Positions 54,131-64,000 of a DNA stretch of 64,000 bases are shown in pieces. Numbering within the stretch: the stretch's first letter is position 1; the number at the start of each line of letters is the position of its first letter. Made by a program: the position numbers and the translations under genes. Source of the stretch: Meghimatium bilineatum (taxonomy: Eukaryota; Mollusca; Gastropoda; Stylommatophora; Philomycidae); the NCBI GenBank assembly GCA_034231615.1, contig CM067309.1, forward strand, positions 27,179,661 through 27,243,660, given 5' to 3'. The notes under the pieces were generated by a model. That model was not told the DNA's origin and did not search any database. It was given only the letters and a program-made list of their open reading frames with translations.

Positions 54131-54850
54131 TTTCTGGGATTGTGTCTAGTGCCAATGGTCTATCATTTGGGCAGTAGAAGTTCAGGAGATGAAATTCTAT
54201 ACTGTCTGTTTTTAGATGGAGCATCTGGTATTCTGCCCACTCCATATACACTTCCAGCTGACATGCCTTGATATTAATTTTTAATAAGTGTCAGAATTCC
54301 ACCATTTTGTCTGTCGTTTTGATCTGATCTGCAGCACTGATAGCCTCTGATTTTAAAGGATATATTGCTGCTGTGCTGTTGTTTCTTGAATTCAGCATAC
54401 ATTAACTTGTTCTTCACATAGGATATTTTCAAGCTTCAATTTTTTTGCTGCATCCATCTCTTTTGCTGTTGATACCTTCAGCATTCCAGTGCATTATTTT
54501 TATTGGTTGTTGGGTTTTTTGGCCAGTAGCTCTATTCCCTTGCCTCCTGGCTCTTCAGGGTAATTAAGAAAGACCTCCAGTAACTGGGGTTGGACTCTTC
54601 GAGGTATAGGGCCCTGCCAGAATGTCCATCACCATAATTATTATTGGATATAGGCATGTTCCCATTGTGTTTTGTACGTGGCATCCTGATTAATTGTGCG
54701 CCTTTTGAATGGTTGTCTCCGTCTTCAGAACCCTGCTTACTTAAGCAGGACTGTAGTCCTGCTCAAGCAGTCTTAGTTCCAAGCCCCTGAAGGCTGCACT
54801 AAGTAAGCCCCATCACCACTTCATGGTGTTGGCCTCGATTGGGAGGCTTA
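54130..54850 (-). pseudogene. Jockey/I-like LINE 5' part: leader and endonuclease
   Basis: Minus strand: IMHWNAEGI near 54490, then FKIRGYQC, GGILT and HLLNFYCPNDRPL near 54170, matching the order WNAEG, RGYQ, GGVLT and YSPVGRAL of the intact ORF2. Upstream (54540-54620) a cctcgaag then actgg-ggtc stretch matches 979-1010 of the intact LINE. A hairpin (agcaggact and its complement, two-base loop) lies near 54733-54752. Truncated before GDFN. Confidence 0.7.
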
Positions 54851-55246
54851 GACTTATTTTTGAGGCACACACAGAACAAACCACAATATCTGGTATCAAA
54901 ATTATCAGAAAAACCAAAACTTATTACCTGTTTCACCAGGTCAAGGGCTTTCATTATTTGAACTATGTCCATATATTTGGAGTTTAACAGACACAGAATA
55001 TGTGGTGTACCAGTGAACTGCTGAGTGTGACTGTAGTGTCCAAAAATATACTTGAAAGTATAAACAAATATTTTCATCTCAATGATAACCAAATTCATGC
55101 CATGAGGACTAGATGTAGTTTTTAAGGTTTGACTAAGTCCAGAGAGCTAATGATGCATGAACAAGTTATTAGCACTGATGAAGCTATGATAGTTTTTCCT
55201 GATAGCTGGGAATGAAAGGGTTAACTGCTGATATAGTTCCACCCAA

Positions 55247-55440
55247 ATGTTAAGCATGGCAGAGGTCAAAGCATGGTCTCATATCATGAGGATCCAAATT
55301 TCAGCTCCTTCTGAAAAGGACAGGATTTTTTTGTCAGAGTCAATTAAAAACCCACCCTGTACAGGTCATGGCAACCGCAAGGGCAATGCATCTTTTCAAA
55401 CAGCTAAAAGTTCCTCCCTGCGACTCCATTATGGGAAAAC
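55247..55440 (+). mobile_element. SINE, second family, plus strand
   Basis: Head gcatggcagaggtcaaagca and body ggacaggatttttttgtcag through tccctgcgactcc match 52785-52965 in inverse. The B-box is degenerate. Confidence 0.5.
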
Positions 55441-55489
55441 ATGAAGTATGGACAGTTTAAAAAAAATTACATAGTTAGTTAGTTGTCGG

Positions 55490-56030
55490 ATCATCATCAC
55501 TGCAAACTGGACACATCCATAGTTGCTCCGATCTCTCCTTGAGTGTATCCGCCATCACACTTCTGCTGACAGTACCGGTCCTATGCTGGTTGACCATCAT
55601 TCTTCTGCGCCCTCCAAAATGTTCACCTCTAGCAACACCGCATTTCAATCACTGATCTTTAATCCTAGCCATTGAAAAGGAATCATCATCCACATTAGTC
55701 TCACTCTCGCGTGTTATATCTCTTAAGGAGTTTAAAACATCAGCGCGATCCATTGCCCCATCGCCCTGTGCCACAATCGCACACGATGCCAGTTGATCCG
55801 CTCTTTCGAATGCCCACATGTCCCGGCACGAAAATAAATGTAACCGCTTTCAAGCTCGCATTTCTCAAGGCCTCAATCCACTGTTCGCGAACGAGACCCA
55901 CTTGTACCTTCTTAATCATACTCACAGAGTCACTCAAGATGCAGACCTGCGTTACCTTCTGTGTGCCTACTCACTCAAATGCCTTGGTCACCGCCATAGT
56001 CTCCATGGTCATACTACTCGTATAATTACA
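55490..56030 (-). pseudogene. LINE RNase H domain and zinc tail
   Basis: Minus strand: ETMAVTKAFE near 55990, LSDSVSMIKKVQVGL near 55930 (Asp carboxylate), AVTFIFVPGHVGI near 55840 (the W-P-H-x-G-like box with its His), then W-x-CPVC near 55520. Frameshifts after the His box. Same family as 31190-31760 and 28500-28740. Confidence 0.75.
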
Positions 56031-56039
56031 TAGTCCCAC

Positions 56040-56730
56040 CCTCTTTAGTTATCTCTTACAAACAACTCTATGGACTATGTTGATATTTGCTTTATTTAAA
56101 AAAAAGGATGAGCAAAGCGCAGGTACACCAATATTTTAACATGGACAAGGGAGACAAAAGGAAAGACTTGATATAGTACCTGTGGAGCAAGCTTTGCAAA
56201 GTTGGAGTATTTGTGATCACCCAGAATTGGGGTGCTCAGACCACTAGCCAGATGGAGCCTAATTTGGTGTTTAACATCTGAAAAGATAAAGTACAATAAA
56301 TTAATGAACAATGTATCATTATTACACTTCCATTTTATAGAGGAAACCCTAACTTCAGAGCCCCTAGAGCTATTTTTGCAAAATCTTTACTAAGTCAAAT
56401 AAAAATTGCTTAAATTCTCCCTGCAGCCAAATTATTTATTGACAATGTGCGTTATTTTTGGTAGATATTCAGAAACAGCAATAATTTTTGTTGTAGTTAT
56501 ATTTAAAATGGAAATAAAGAATTGAATACTTAATTTAATGAGTTTTGTTGGTGTATATGATACATGATATGTGAGAGAATGGTGAAGATGAAAAATCACC
56601 AAAAAAATATTCACATGCTATTATCCAATCTATGGAAATCCATTAAAAAATATTGCTAAATGCCTAGGTATATCATATTTATGTGTGTTGTTCATCCATC
56701 ACAAGTGATGATGACCATTTGTTACATCCA
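56040..56730. other. No feature recognised
   Basis: AT-rich unassigned sequence with short open stretches lacking motifs. Confidence 0.5.
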
Positions 56731-56764
56731 CTTTTGAAAATTCAATTTTAGTTATGTCCTTGAT

Positions 56765-57120
56765 TATGAGTTCGTAGATGGCTAATGAACCCTATTCAAG
56801 CTGTAAATGTCCTTGGACAGTTTGGACATGGAATAACGACTGTAGACGGATCTTGGTCTATCCGTGACTTTCTAGCTGCTCTCCGCTGTTGAGCTGCTGC
56901 ATTTCTCTTCTTTTCACAAGATGATGCGCTCTTTTTTATTTTAGAATGCCATGTAGATCTATTTTGTGCAAGTTCTTCCCATGTATCGTGGTCTATTTCA
57001 AAGGCTTTCAGTGAGTCCTTTAACGAGTCCTTGTAGCGCTTCCTTTGGCCACCTTGAGATCGTATACCCTTCTCTAGCTCACCATAAGAATATCTTTGGC
57101 AGACGATGGTCTGGCATGCG
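56765..57120 (-). pseudogene. LINE C-terminal tail with C2H2-like finger
   Basis: Reads RMPDHRLPKIFLWYGEL and a basic Q-R-A-A-R region, then CPNCPRTFT, a stop-bearing gap and FISHLRTH (56833-56765): a C-x2-C then H-x3-H finger with one stop between its halves. A terminal finger of this type is characteristic of this RTE-type family. Confidence 0.65.
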
Positions 57121-57273
57121 TACCAAATGACCTGCCCAACGAATCTGTGTCTGCATCAGGATCGTGTCAATGCTTGGGATACCAGCTTTATTAAGGACAG
57201 TGGTATCTGGAATCTTGTCTTGCCATCTGATGTTCATAACTTTTCTGAGACAATTTGTATGAAAATGATTGAG

Positions 57274-57813
57274 TTATTTCACATGACGTCTATACACAGT
57301 CCATGTTTCACTAGTGTATAGCAGCACTGGAAGTACCACTGCTCTGTAAACTTCCAGCTTAGTCTGTAGGTTAATGCCATTTCTACGCCAAACATTTGCG
57401 TACAATCTGCCGAAAGTACTGCTTGCTTTGGCGATCCTTGTATACACTTCGTCATCAACGTTGGCATTTTGTGATAACGTACTGCCTAGATATGTGAATC
57501 TATTCACAACTTTCAGTGCTACACCATTTACCTTTATGCAGGGCTCGAGATAGCTTTTGCCAAGTGCTGGTTGTAACATGACTTCTGTTTTCTCTGTGTT
57601 AATGGTAAGCCCAAAGTTGGTACAGGCTTTGGAGAATCTGTCTATAATACATTGTAGATCAGCCTCAGAGTTGGCATTTAGGGCACAGTCATCAGCAAAT
57701 AGAAGATCCCTGATTGTGTGTGATTTAACTTTGGTTTTTGCTCGAAGCCGCCGAAGGTTGAACAATTTGATGATGAACTGCTTTACGAGTTTCCTCCAAA
57801 GTAGGGATGTCAC
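57274..57813 (-). pseudogene. LINE RT remnant and thumb
   Basis: FADDCAL at residues 39-45 (catalytic Asp pair), then GLTINTEKTEVM, RFTYLGSTLS and LLYTSETWT. It opens only 38 codons before FADD; the preceding RT boxes are deleted. Confidence 0.8.
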
Positions 57814-57893
57814 CTAGCATTTCATTGAGAGGAACCTGCGGTAGTTGGTTGATAGCCGCTTCATTTATTGATGATGGGTTATTCAAAATGTGC

Positions 57894-58487
57894 TCAAAGT
57901 GTTCTACCCAGCGCTGCAGGATTTTTATCTTTTTCTACGATTAGTTGTGTTTCATTTGCATTGAGAAGTGGAAAAGATCCTGATGAGGTTGGACCATATA
58001 ACATTTTAAGTGCATCATAGAAGTTTCTTAAATCGTTTGTGTCTGCAAATCTTTGTATCTCATCTGCTTTCTTATTCAGCCATGAGTCCCTCATATGGCG
58101 TAGTTTATTTTGAATTATTTTCCGTTTGCAATTGAGTGCTTCTTTTTTAGACATTGATTTTGGATCATTTAAGTATGCTTTGAAAAGGTGGTGTTTTTCA
58201 TCCAACATTTCTTTGATTTTATTATCATTCTCATCAAACCAGTCATTTTGTTTTTTGATAGAATGACCTAGTTCCTCAGTAGCAGTGTCGTAGATTTGCT
58301 TGCTCAGATATGTCCAGTTCGTATCTACATCTTGCTCTAGCTGCGCAGATTTCAGACATTCATCCAGAGTGGAGGCTAGGGACTGTTGTGTGTTTACATT
58401 TGATTTCTTTCTGATGTCTATACGTTTCTTTGCTTTGCTTCCTTGTGGGCGTCTGGCAGGCTGTATGTTAATTCTTAGTTTTGACAC
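57894..58487 (-). pseudogene. LINE endonuclease-RT connector
   Basis: A 197-codon open stretch: basic RRPQGSKAKKR near the start, NDWFDENDNKIKEMLDEKH, then KKADEIQRFADTNDLRNFYDALK and LYGP. This is the connector of the family, predicted helical. The frame ends by a shift near 57925. Confidence 0.75.
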
Positions 58488-58520
58488 AATAAGACGATGG
58501 TCAGTCCAGCAGTCTGCACC

Positions 58521-59666
58521 TCACATGGATTTTGTCACTCGAACATCTTGGCGGTCCTTTCTTCTTACAATTACATAATCTATAAGATGCCAGTGTTTTG
58601 ATCGAGGGTGCATCCAGGAGGTCCGGTTTCGGATTGGGAGTTGAAATATGGTGTTGGTAATGAGGAGGTCATGTTCACCACAAGTTTGTAACAGACGAAG
58701 TCCATTGTTACAGCACTGACCCACTCCATATTTCCCTATTACACCGTTCCAGGAGATATTGTCTTTACCCACCCTTGCATTGAAGTCTCCAAGTAATATG
58801 AGCTTATCAGTTTTTGGAACTGCACTGATAGCTGCATGAAGTTCATCATAGAACTTATCTTTAACTTCTTCTGGATTTGCTAGTGTTGGTGCATATGCAC
58901 TGATGATTGTTGCATATTTTTTACCAGAGAGCAGGGGGATTTTTACTGTCATGAGGCGGTCATTTATTGCCTTTGGTGGGCCTGCTAGTTTGCCAACGAG
59001 TGTTGTTTTAATGGCAAAGCCTACTCCTGCTTCACGTCTTTCCTTAATATCTCTTCCGCTCCAAAATAATGTATATCCTGCAACTCCTTCACAGAGCTGA
59101 CCGACTCCAGCAAGTCGTGTTTCACTCAGAGCTGCTATGTCAATATGGTACCTTGCTAACTCTCTCCCAATCAGGGCTGTTCTTCGAATCGGTCTATTTG
59201 TGTTAGAGTTATTGTCGAGGAGTGTACGTACATTCCATGCTCCTAGAGTCAGTGGGAAAAGCTTTTCCCTTCGGGTGAATTTTCGTGAATGTGAAAATGA
59301 CTTGCACTGGGGATTTTGATTAAAGTGAGGAAGAGTTGTGCAAAGCGTTGCCCTCACTCTCTTGTCAGACCTCATTTGAAACCAGTGGCAAGACGAATCG
59401 AGACGACTGGAAGTGAAGTACGATGCAGTGGATGACCATGGTTTTCTACGTGTCTCACCATGCCCGATGCGGTCCACACCGCGTTGCTGCCGTTCGCCTA
59501 CATTACCCGGTGGGCGGATAAACCATCGTACCTCGCACGCGTAAATTCGCTGAATATCAGACTTTACGTGTTTAGGTTTAATCATATTTATACAACTTAT
59601 TTCATAGCCAACTAAAGTGTTCATAATATCATCTGTGAAAATAAATAAAAGACAATAAATATCCAT
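58521..59666 (-). pseudogene. LINE endonuclease ORF
   Basis: A 381-codon open frame. The recognisable APE-type endonuclease starts near residue 139 (LGAWNVRTLLDN), with SETR at 181-184, FWSGR at 201-205, SAYAP at 256-260, GDFNARVG at 293-300 and a DYV-RRKDRQDV end. The first 130 residues are less conserved and may be untranslated leader, so a start near residue 120-135 is possible. The conserved SDH box falls just past the frame's end at a frameshift or stop near 58521. Confidence 0.8.
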
Positions 59667-60780
59667 TCTAAATCTCTAGGCCTATTATGACCAGATGTCA
59701 TAACGAAATTTTTCTTCTTTGAAAACAAACGTAATTTCCAATATTTCCCAGAATTTCAAAAAAAATGGCTTCCATTTGAGCTTGATTTGCGATGATTGTA
59801 ACAATGACTGAAAATTGAAAAACTGATTTGATTTACTGGTTCCTTTGTACATAACCATGTCAGAAAAACAAACTCGGTTACTGCAAGCCCCAGTTCCATA
59901 TTTTCTTGCTCTAAAAAGGTGAATTTAACTGTTTATCAAAGTTATCAAACTGCATAGTGACAAATTGCACATTTTTTACCATGTAGTTACACCCGGAATC
60001 TTTTTTTTATTGCGCTAATGGCTTGGTAAAAATTTAAAAACAAATTATGTTAGTATTCATCCATATCACAGATCTTCTATCTAATAACCAAGGTACCAGA
60101 GAATATTAGACAAAGAGTTGCAGTAACACAAATAGAAAGTGATATCAAGGATATGTAAATCATATGACAACTAGTTGCCTTTATTGGTAGTTAACCAGAG
60201 TCAAAGGCAGAAATCAAGAAATTATTTTTACCCTTTTCGATATGATTAATATTCTATTTTGAGTTTGCCCAGGGTTAATTTAAAACCGGGACCTTCACAG
60301 TTCAGGCTTCCTGTTTTGTGTTTACATCAAGAGAATATCATGTCAAATTGATTTGCTACAAAATAATTGCGGAGTTTGGACAACTTGTTTGTACTGGCCT
60401 TAGTTACAATGGAAATACACATGATGTAGGTGATTTGCACACTGAAGATGATGTGGAAAGTGATGTTGAAGTTCCTTTATAGATATGCCTAGTTTTTCAG
60501 ACAAAAAATGAGGAAATTCATGACACTAAATGTGGCATCACAGATGTTGAGTGATGTAGTTTTTTCAGTAGGAGTTGAGAACTTGTAGAAAATGTTGGTC
60601 CAGTACATAATCTTAGAGCGCTACACCGTATGAATACTTTAGGCTCATTATCAATGAGGAGTCTAACAATTAGCAGTTGATCAGACACATTTGTATGTAA
60701 CAACGCAAAGGACAGGCATTGACACAATGAAAGAAGACACATGCTAGACATCTACAACTAAAATGTTTTCCCCCCATATT
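59667..60780. other. No gene recognised
   Basis: AT-rich unassigned sequence. Short open stretches near 60400-60750 show no motif. Confidence 0.5.
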
Positions 60781-60784
60781 TTTA

Positions 60785-60984
60785 CAGTAGAATCCCGCTA
60801 CAATGAATCTGTTTTTAACAAATTTCTCTGTTTACCAAAACTTTGCAAAATCCCTGATTATTTTACATCTTTACAAATCTGAACTTTTGACCTGCACAAA
60901 TTCTCACTAGCTACTTGTGTTCAGACACAGCCTTATTCAGTACAGATCTGTTCAAGAACATGGTTTACAGTATTCTAAAGTGGA
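60785..60984. repeat. Possible transposon end
   Basis: cagtagaatcccgctacaat at 60785 resembles 51195-51210. Style of pogo/Tigger terminal repeats; no transposase seen. Confidence 0.3.
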
Positions 60985-61345
60985 ATAACTAGCATTCTTC
61001 GTAGTATAACTAACACCCATTGGAGTGAATTCAAATCAAATGATAAAATCAGAGAAGAGACACATCAAAATTTCATCACAGATGTTATCAGAAAACGCCG
61101 TTGGTCCTACATCTGGCATGTCCTACGCGCAGACATCAACAGAATACATCACCAATCTCTTGAATGGATACCTAGGCAAAAGAGCAAGGGGTAGACCAAA
61201 ATAAACACTCAGAAGAACAATACTTAGAGAAAGTAAAACAATCAATATCCATACTATTCAAGAACTGCACAGAATAGCTTTGAACAGACAGAATTTGAGA
61301 GATCTGACCTCTGCCCTATGCGCTAACTTCAGCACAAATGAATGA
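60985..61345 (+). pseudogene. LINE C-terminal fragment
   Basis: Reads RKRRWSYIWHVLRADINRI then LEWIPRQKSKG, the R-RRW-x-GHVLRM-x-RIP and GKR-RGRP motifs of LINE tails, followed by a decayed helical tail. Stops within. Confidence 0.65.
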
Positions 61346-61454
61346 AATGAAAGTGGAATGATGTAAGAGAAAGAAACTGATAAATCACCAGTAAGGGCAG
61401 ATCAAAGCACTGAAAATCATGGAATGGGCAGGGTGTGTGTATTTTAGTCATTTT

Positions 61455-61760
61455 TTCTAAAATGATCCAATTAGACTTTCCCGGTGATTTTCAATGGCTG
61501 GCGGCACAAAGTGACCAATGGAAATCACAGGAAAAATAAAATTGTTTCACTTTAGAAGGATGCTCCACAGTGCACTATAACTGCACATATTGCTTCTCAG
61601 TGAAGAAAGTATGGGTGGATCCAGGATTATAAAACCTACTGGCTCATTGGGAATCATCCTTCTAAAGTCATAAATTTGACTTTTCCCTTGATTTTCATTG
61701 GCCACTTTGTGTACACAGCCCAATGAAAATCACAGAAAAAGTCAAATGTGTTGCTTTAGA
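61455..61760. mobile_element. MITE-like inverted-repeat element
   Basis: gcacaaagtgaccaatgga near 61504 is matched in inverse by ccattggccactttgtgt-type sequence near 61697, and gactttcccggtgattttca by complementary ends near 61750. Each half also folds on itself around gtgatttt/aaaatcac. No coding capacity. Confidence 0.55.
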
Positions 61761-61859
61761 AAGATGAATCAGCAAGTCTATTTGTCAATGGTCACTGAGT
61801 ATCTCATGAAAGCTAAATATCTATTACAATACAATCCTGCTCCTAAACAAAACCATGTA

Positions 61860-62559
61860 TAAACATCCCACTCTCTCATCCCTAAAAAAAGCTTAGAATT
61901 AGGTATACAAAAGAATTAGGTGTGTTTTATCAGTGTTTCCACTTCTGAAAATAATGGTAAGTAATTTTAAATATATTTTGTTTAACACCCAAGGGTGTTA
62001 CATCTTTACAATCTTCTCATGTGAATGGTGTGAGATATCTCATGCCTCACACATACACAAACAAAACTTACACAATATATGCAGTATTCAATTCATTATT
62101 TACGGATTTCCTCCTGAAAGCAATGGCAAAGTACAAGAGCAATGTGCCTAGTAATTCTATTTTGGGTCGATGAGGACTGGCTCCTTAACAACATCCTAAC
62201 AAGAAATCTGTTTTTTTAGGTCATATAACATAACAGCACGGAATGATTAATAGCTGAAGGCAGAGTTAAGGCAACAGGGGAAGAGGGCGCCCATGATGAC
62301 GATGGTGAAACGATATATTAGATTGCTTAAATATTTCTCTAGCTGCAGCAGGTCAACTCACCCAGAGTGTTCAGAGAATCCATAAGGAAGACCATGTTCT
62401 GGAAAGAATCTATCACATGATGATGATGATTTACATGCACTAATATTATTTTAAAATATTTAAAAACAAAAAAATTATTGCGCTTTCCAAACAGCAGCAC
62501 GCATGTATGTTTGTTTTTCTTTTGTATTTTGTAAAAAAAAACCATCGTAAACAGAGTAT
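61860..62559. other. No gene; diffuse repeat
   Basis: 62040-62110 (cacacatacacaaacaaaac and tattcaattcattatttac) resembles 46945-47005, suggesting a shared AT-rich repeat. A (GAT)n tract is near 62415. Otherwise nothing recognised. Confidence 0.35.
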
Positions 62560-62597
62560 AAAATTTGTATGTCCTGGGAGACTTCAATGTACACATA
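62560..62597 (+). pseudogene. LINE endonuclease tag at PLE junction
   Basis: gtcctgggagacttcaatgt reads VLGDFNV, the endonuclease catalytic motif, and is cut by the PLE end at 62598. Too short to be certain. Confidence 0.3.
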
Positions 62598-62778
62598 GAA
62601 GGTGGTACTGCTAGTAGAACATAATGGAAAATAATACTCACGTGGAAGACAGAGAATGAAGTCCTACTGAATGACGACTAAAACACTACACACTATCACT
62701 AACGGATGTAAATATGGTACATACAACAAAACAAAACACAGAATATAATCTACAAATGACAATACACAGGACAAAGTC

Positions 62779-62808
62779 GATGTTTCGGACCAATAGGCCT
62801 TTTTCAAG
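62779..62808 (-). ncRNA. Hammerhead-like motif of PLE
   Basis: CTTGAAAAAGGCCTATTGG then TCCGAAACATC; differs from 37504-37533 only by ATC for GTC at the end. Confidence 0.35.
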
Positions 62809-62987
62809 ATACGGACATAACATACAAACATAAAAAAACCACAAGTAGAAATGAATGCGTATCCGAGTGAAATGTGGTAGTAAGATAGATACCGGAAGCA
62901 TACGAACAGGAAGTACACAAAGACGATAATACAGGTGGAACGAGAGGAAAACAACGATGATGTAACAAAGACCAATACGACCGAGAA

Positions 62988-63300
62988 CTAAGCGAAAGAG
63001 TGGTCGGAACTGAGTCCAAATGGCTTGATGGTACCCAACTCGAAAATGAGACGCTTTTCGAGGGCGTACCTAGATCTATCATCGGTGGTGCAGGATCTGA
63101 TGGCAGTTACCTGAATGTCAAGGACACCATGGTGGCCATCGCCGTTGAAGTGATTGGCCACAGGAGTGGGTGTTCTGTGTTTGATAGCATGCAAGTGGTT
63201 ACAGAAGCGGTCGCTCAGTCTAAGGCCAGTCTCACCGATATATTGCTTACCACAGCGTTTACATATGATCACGTAAATAACATTACGGGATTCACATGTA
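62988..63300 (-). pseudogene. PLE GIY-YIG endonuclease, second copy
   Basis: SRNVIYVI, CKRCGKQYIGETG, FCNHLHAIKHR and EKRLIFELG (K for N before R) match the first copy almost residue for residue; S replaces N near the end (PFGLSSDHS). Catalytic Tyr, Arg and Glu positions are kept, but the frame to the linker is broken. Confidence 0.85.
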
Positions 63301-64000
63301 AAGGCCTGCCTCATCGATGGAGAAACTGGCCTTGGGGAATGAGATGGAGCGCATCTGAACCACATAAGGACATGTGAAACAACGACCACGTGAGCACCGC
63401 ACGGTACCACAATGGTCAGGTGCAGAGGACCTGAGGTGGCTGTGGACCAAGATGTCCTTCAGATTTTTGTTGCGCCTATAGGCCACCAGAGGTAATTTGT
63501 GGAAAGCGTCACGGGTGTCAGAATCAGACTGGAGAAGGGAATAATGTTTAAGTAGAATGCGACGGACAGTCGAGTTATGGGGATGGAAGGTAAGAACCAG
63601 TTTAACCCTGTCAGAGGAATAGGAAGAACCCTGGGAATTATTCAAGGTATCAAGGCGAGATAGCTGGCGTACACGGAGCCAAGCCAATGAAAGAATGCTG
63701 TCAGGGAAGGAGCATCTACGAAAGAACTCAATCATCTCAGAGGATTTGTCGAGAAAACTGTCGTCATCGCTACATAAGCGACGAAGGCGAAGAAGCTGTG
63801 AGTAAGGTAGAGAGTTACGACAGGCGGGAGGATGAGAAGAAGTGTAGAGCAGAAAGCCATGTGCATCAGTGGGTTTGTAGTAGACTGATGTGCTGAGGTA
63901 TAGGGGATGAATAGTGACGATGTCCAGGAAATGGACAGAGGTGGTGGAAATGGTAAATGTGAATTTAATAGCGGGGTTGAAATTGTTGATGAAGCGAGAC
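63292..64000 (-). pseudogene. PLE linker and RT C-terminus, second copy
   Basis: Open from about 63735 to 63305 through FFRRCSFPDSILSLAWLRV, LTFHPHNSTVRRILLKHY and the C-x4-C-x2-C cluster. From 63736 to 64000 it carries the preceding RT part (SHPPACRNS, YKPTDAHG, HFLDI) in one or two frames. The window ends before the YIDD box. Confidence 0.85.

Larger units (their letters stand above)
56735..59560 (-). mobile_element. RTE-type LINE with RT core deleted
   Basis: Minus-strand element with endonuclease, connector, RT remnant, C-terminal region and a terminal C2H2-like finger in family order. Between the connector (ending near 57780) and the FADD box (near 57695) the fingers and most of the palm are missing, roughly 350 codons by comparison with this family's usual layout. 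The 3' end near 56700-56735 has the ggtcatcatcac-tgatgga tail style of the family. Confidence 0.8.
62598..64000 (-). mobile_element. Second Penelope-like element, cut by window end
   Basis: Starts at atagaaggtggtactgctag like the PLE at 35461 and is highly similar throughout. The minus strand carries the 3' end, GIY-YIG (62988-63300), linker (63292-63735) and the end of the RT (to 64000). A 3-4 base insertion near 63304 shifts the frame between linker and GIY-YIG. It lacks the duplication that breaks the 36590 copy, so the two were inactivated independently. Confidence 0.88.

Noticed and set aside
58521-59666. Host nuclease or developmental protein gene
   Set aside because: Similar endonuclease ORFs are often misnamed as host genes; order of domains, 3' tail and decay show a LINE.
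62339-62641. Minus-strand frame of 100 codons near 62.4-62.6 kb
   Set aside because: Low-complexity composition (His and Lys runs from simple repeats) and it overlaps the PLE boundary.

Overview
The window is animal nuclear DNA made almost entirely of repeats. The evidence is the mix of element families: RNase H-bearing non-LTR retrotransposons (LINEs), RTE-type LINEs, Penelope-like elements (PLEs) with GIY-YIG domains, tRNA-derived SINEs, a Tc1-like transposon relic and foldback elements. There are no operons, tRNA genes, rRNA genes or CRISPR arrays. An invertebrate is likely and a lophotrochozoan such as a mollusc is plausible, but the species cannot be fixed from sequence. No intact host gene was recognised.

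Layout. 219-4794 is a full-length LINE with an intact 1234-codon endonuclease/reverse transcriptase/RNase H ORF, flanked by an 11-bp target-site duplication (TSD). It landed about 10 bp outside a very large satellite. 4816-27610 is a 22.8-kb tandem array of a 24-bp monomer. From 4934 to 27494, 940 monomers stay in exact 24-bp phase, with diverged monomers and 1-nt phase breaks only at the two edges. The array is organised into higher-order repeats, fullest form 77-78 monomers (about 1.85-1.87 kb), with shorter deletion forms and at least two recent segmental duplications. One frame reads as a CVSMNS(G/E)E octapeptide repeat with a single stop in about 7,500 codons.

27.6-31.8 kb holds LINE 3'-end debris, a tRNA-derived SINE and a 228-bp foldback element with a 16-bp TSD. 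31.8-38.45 kb is a foldback-like transposon with long arms containing internal tandem repeats. It was invaded by a second inverted-repeat element (12-bp TSD), which was in turn invaded by a PLE (13-bp TSD), giving a readable three-step nest. 38.45-45 kb carries LINE reverse-transcriptase fragments in both orientations and a broken Tc1-like transposase. 45-49 kb is a decayed RTE-type LINE split by a promoter-like insertion. 49-56.7 kb is PLE, LINE and SINE debris. 56.7-59.7 kb is a minus-strand RTE-type LINE that lost most of its polymerase domain. 62.6-64 kb is a second PLE cut by the window end.

The LINE and PLE enzymes act on their own RNA and mobilise SINEs; nothing here forms a cellular pathway. 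The most unusual object is the phase-perfect satellite. Whether its open frame is a real giant gene or a by-product of a 24-bp monomer is unresolved: the substitutions look neutral, the missing indels do not.
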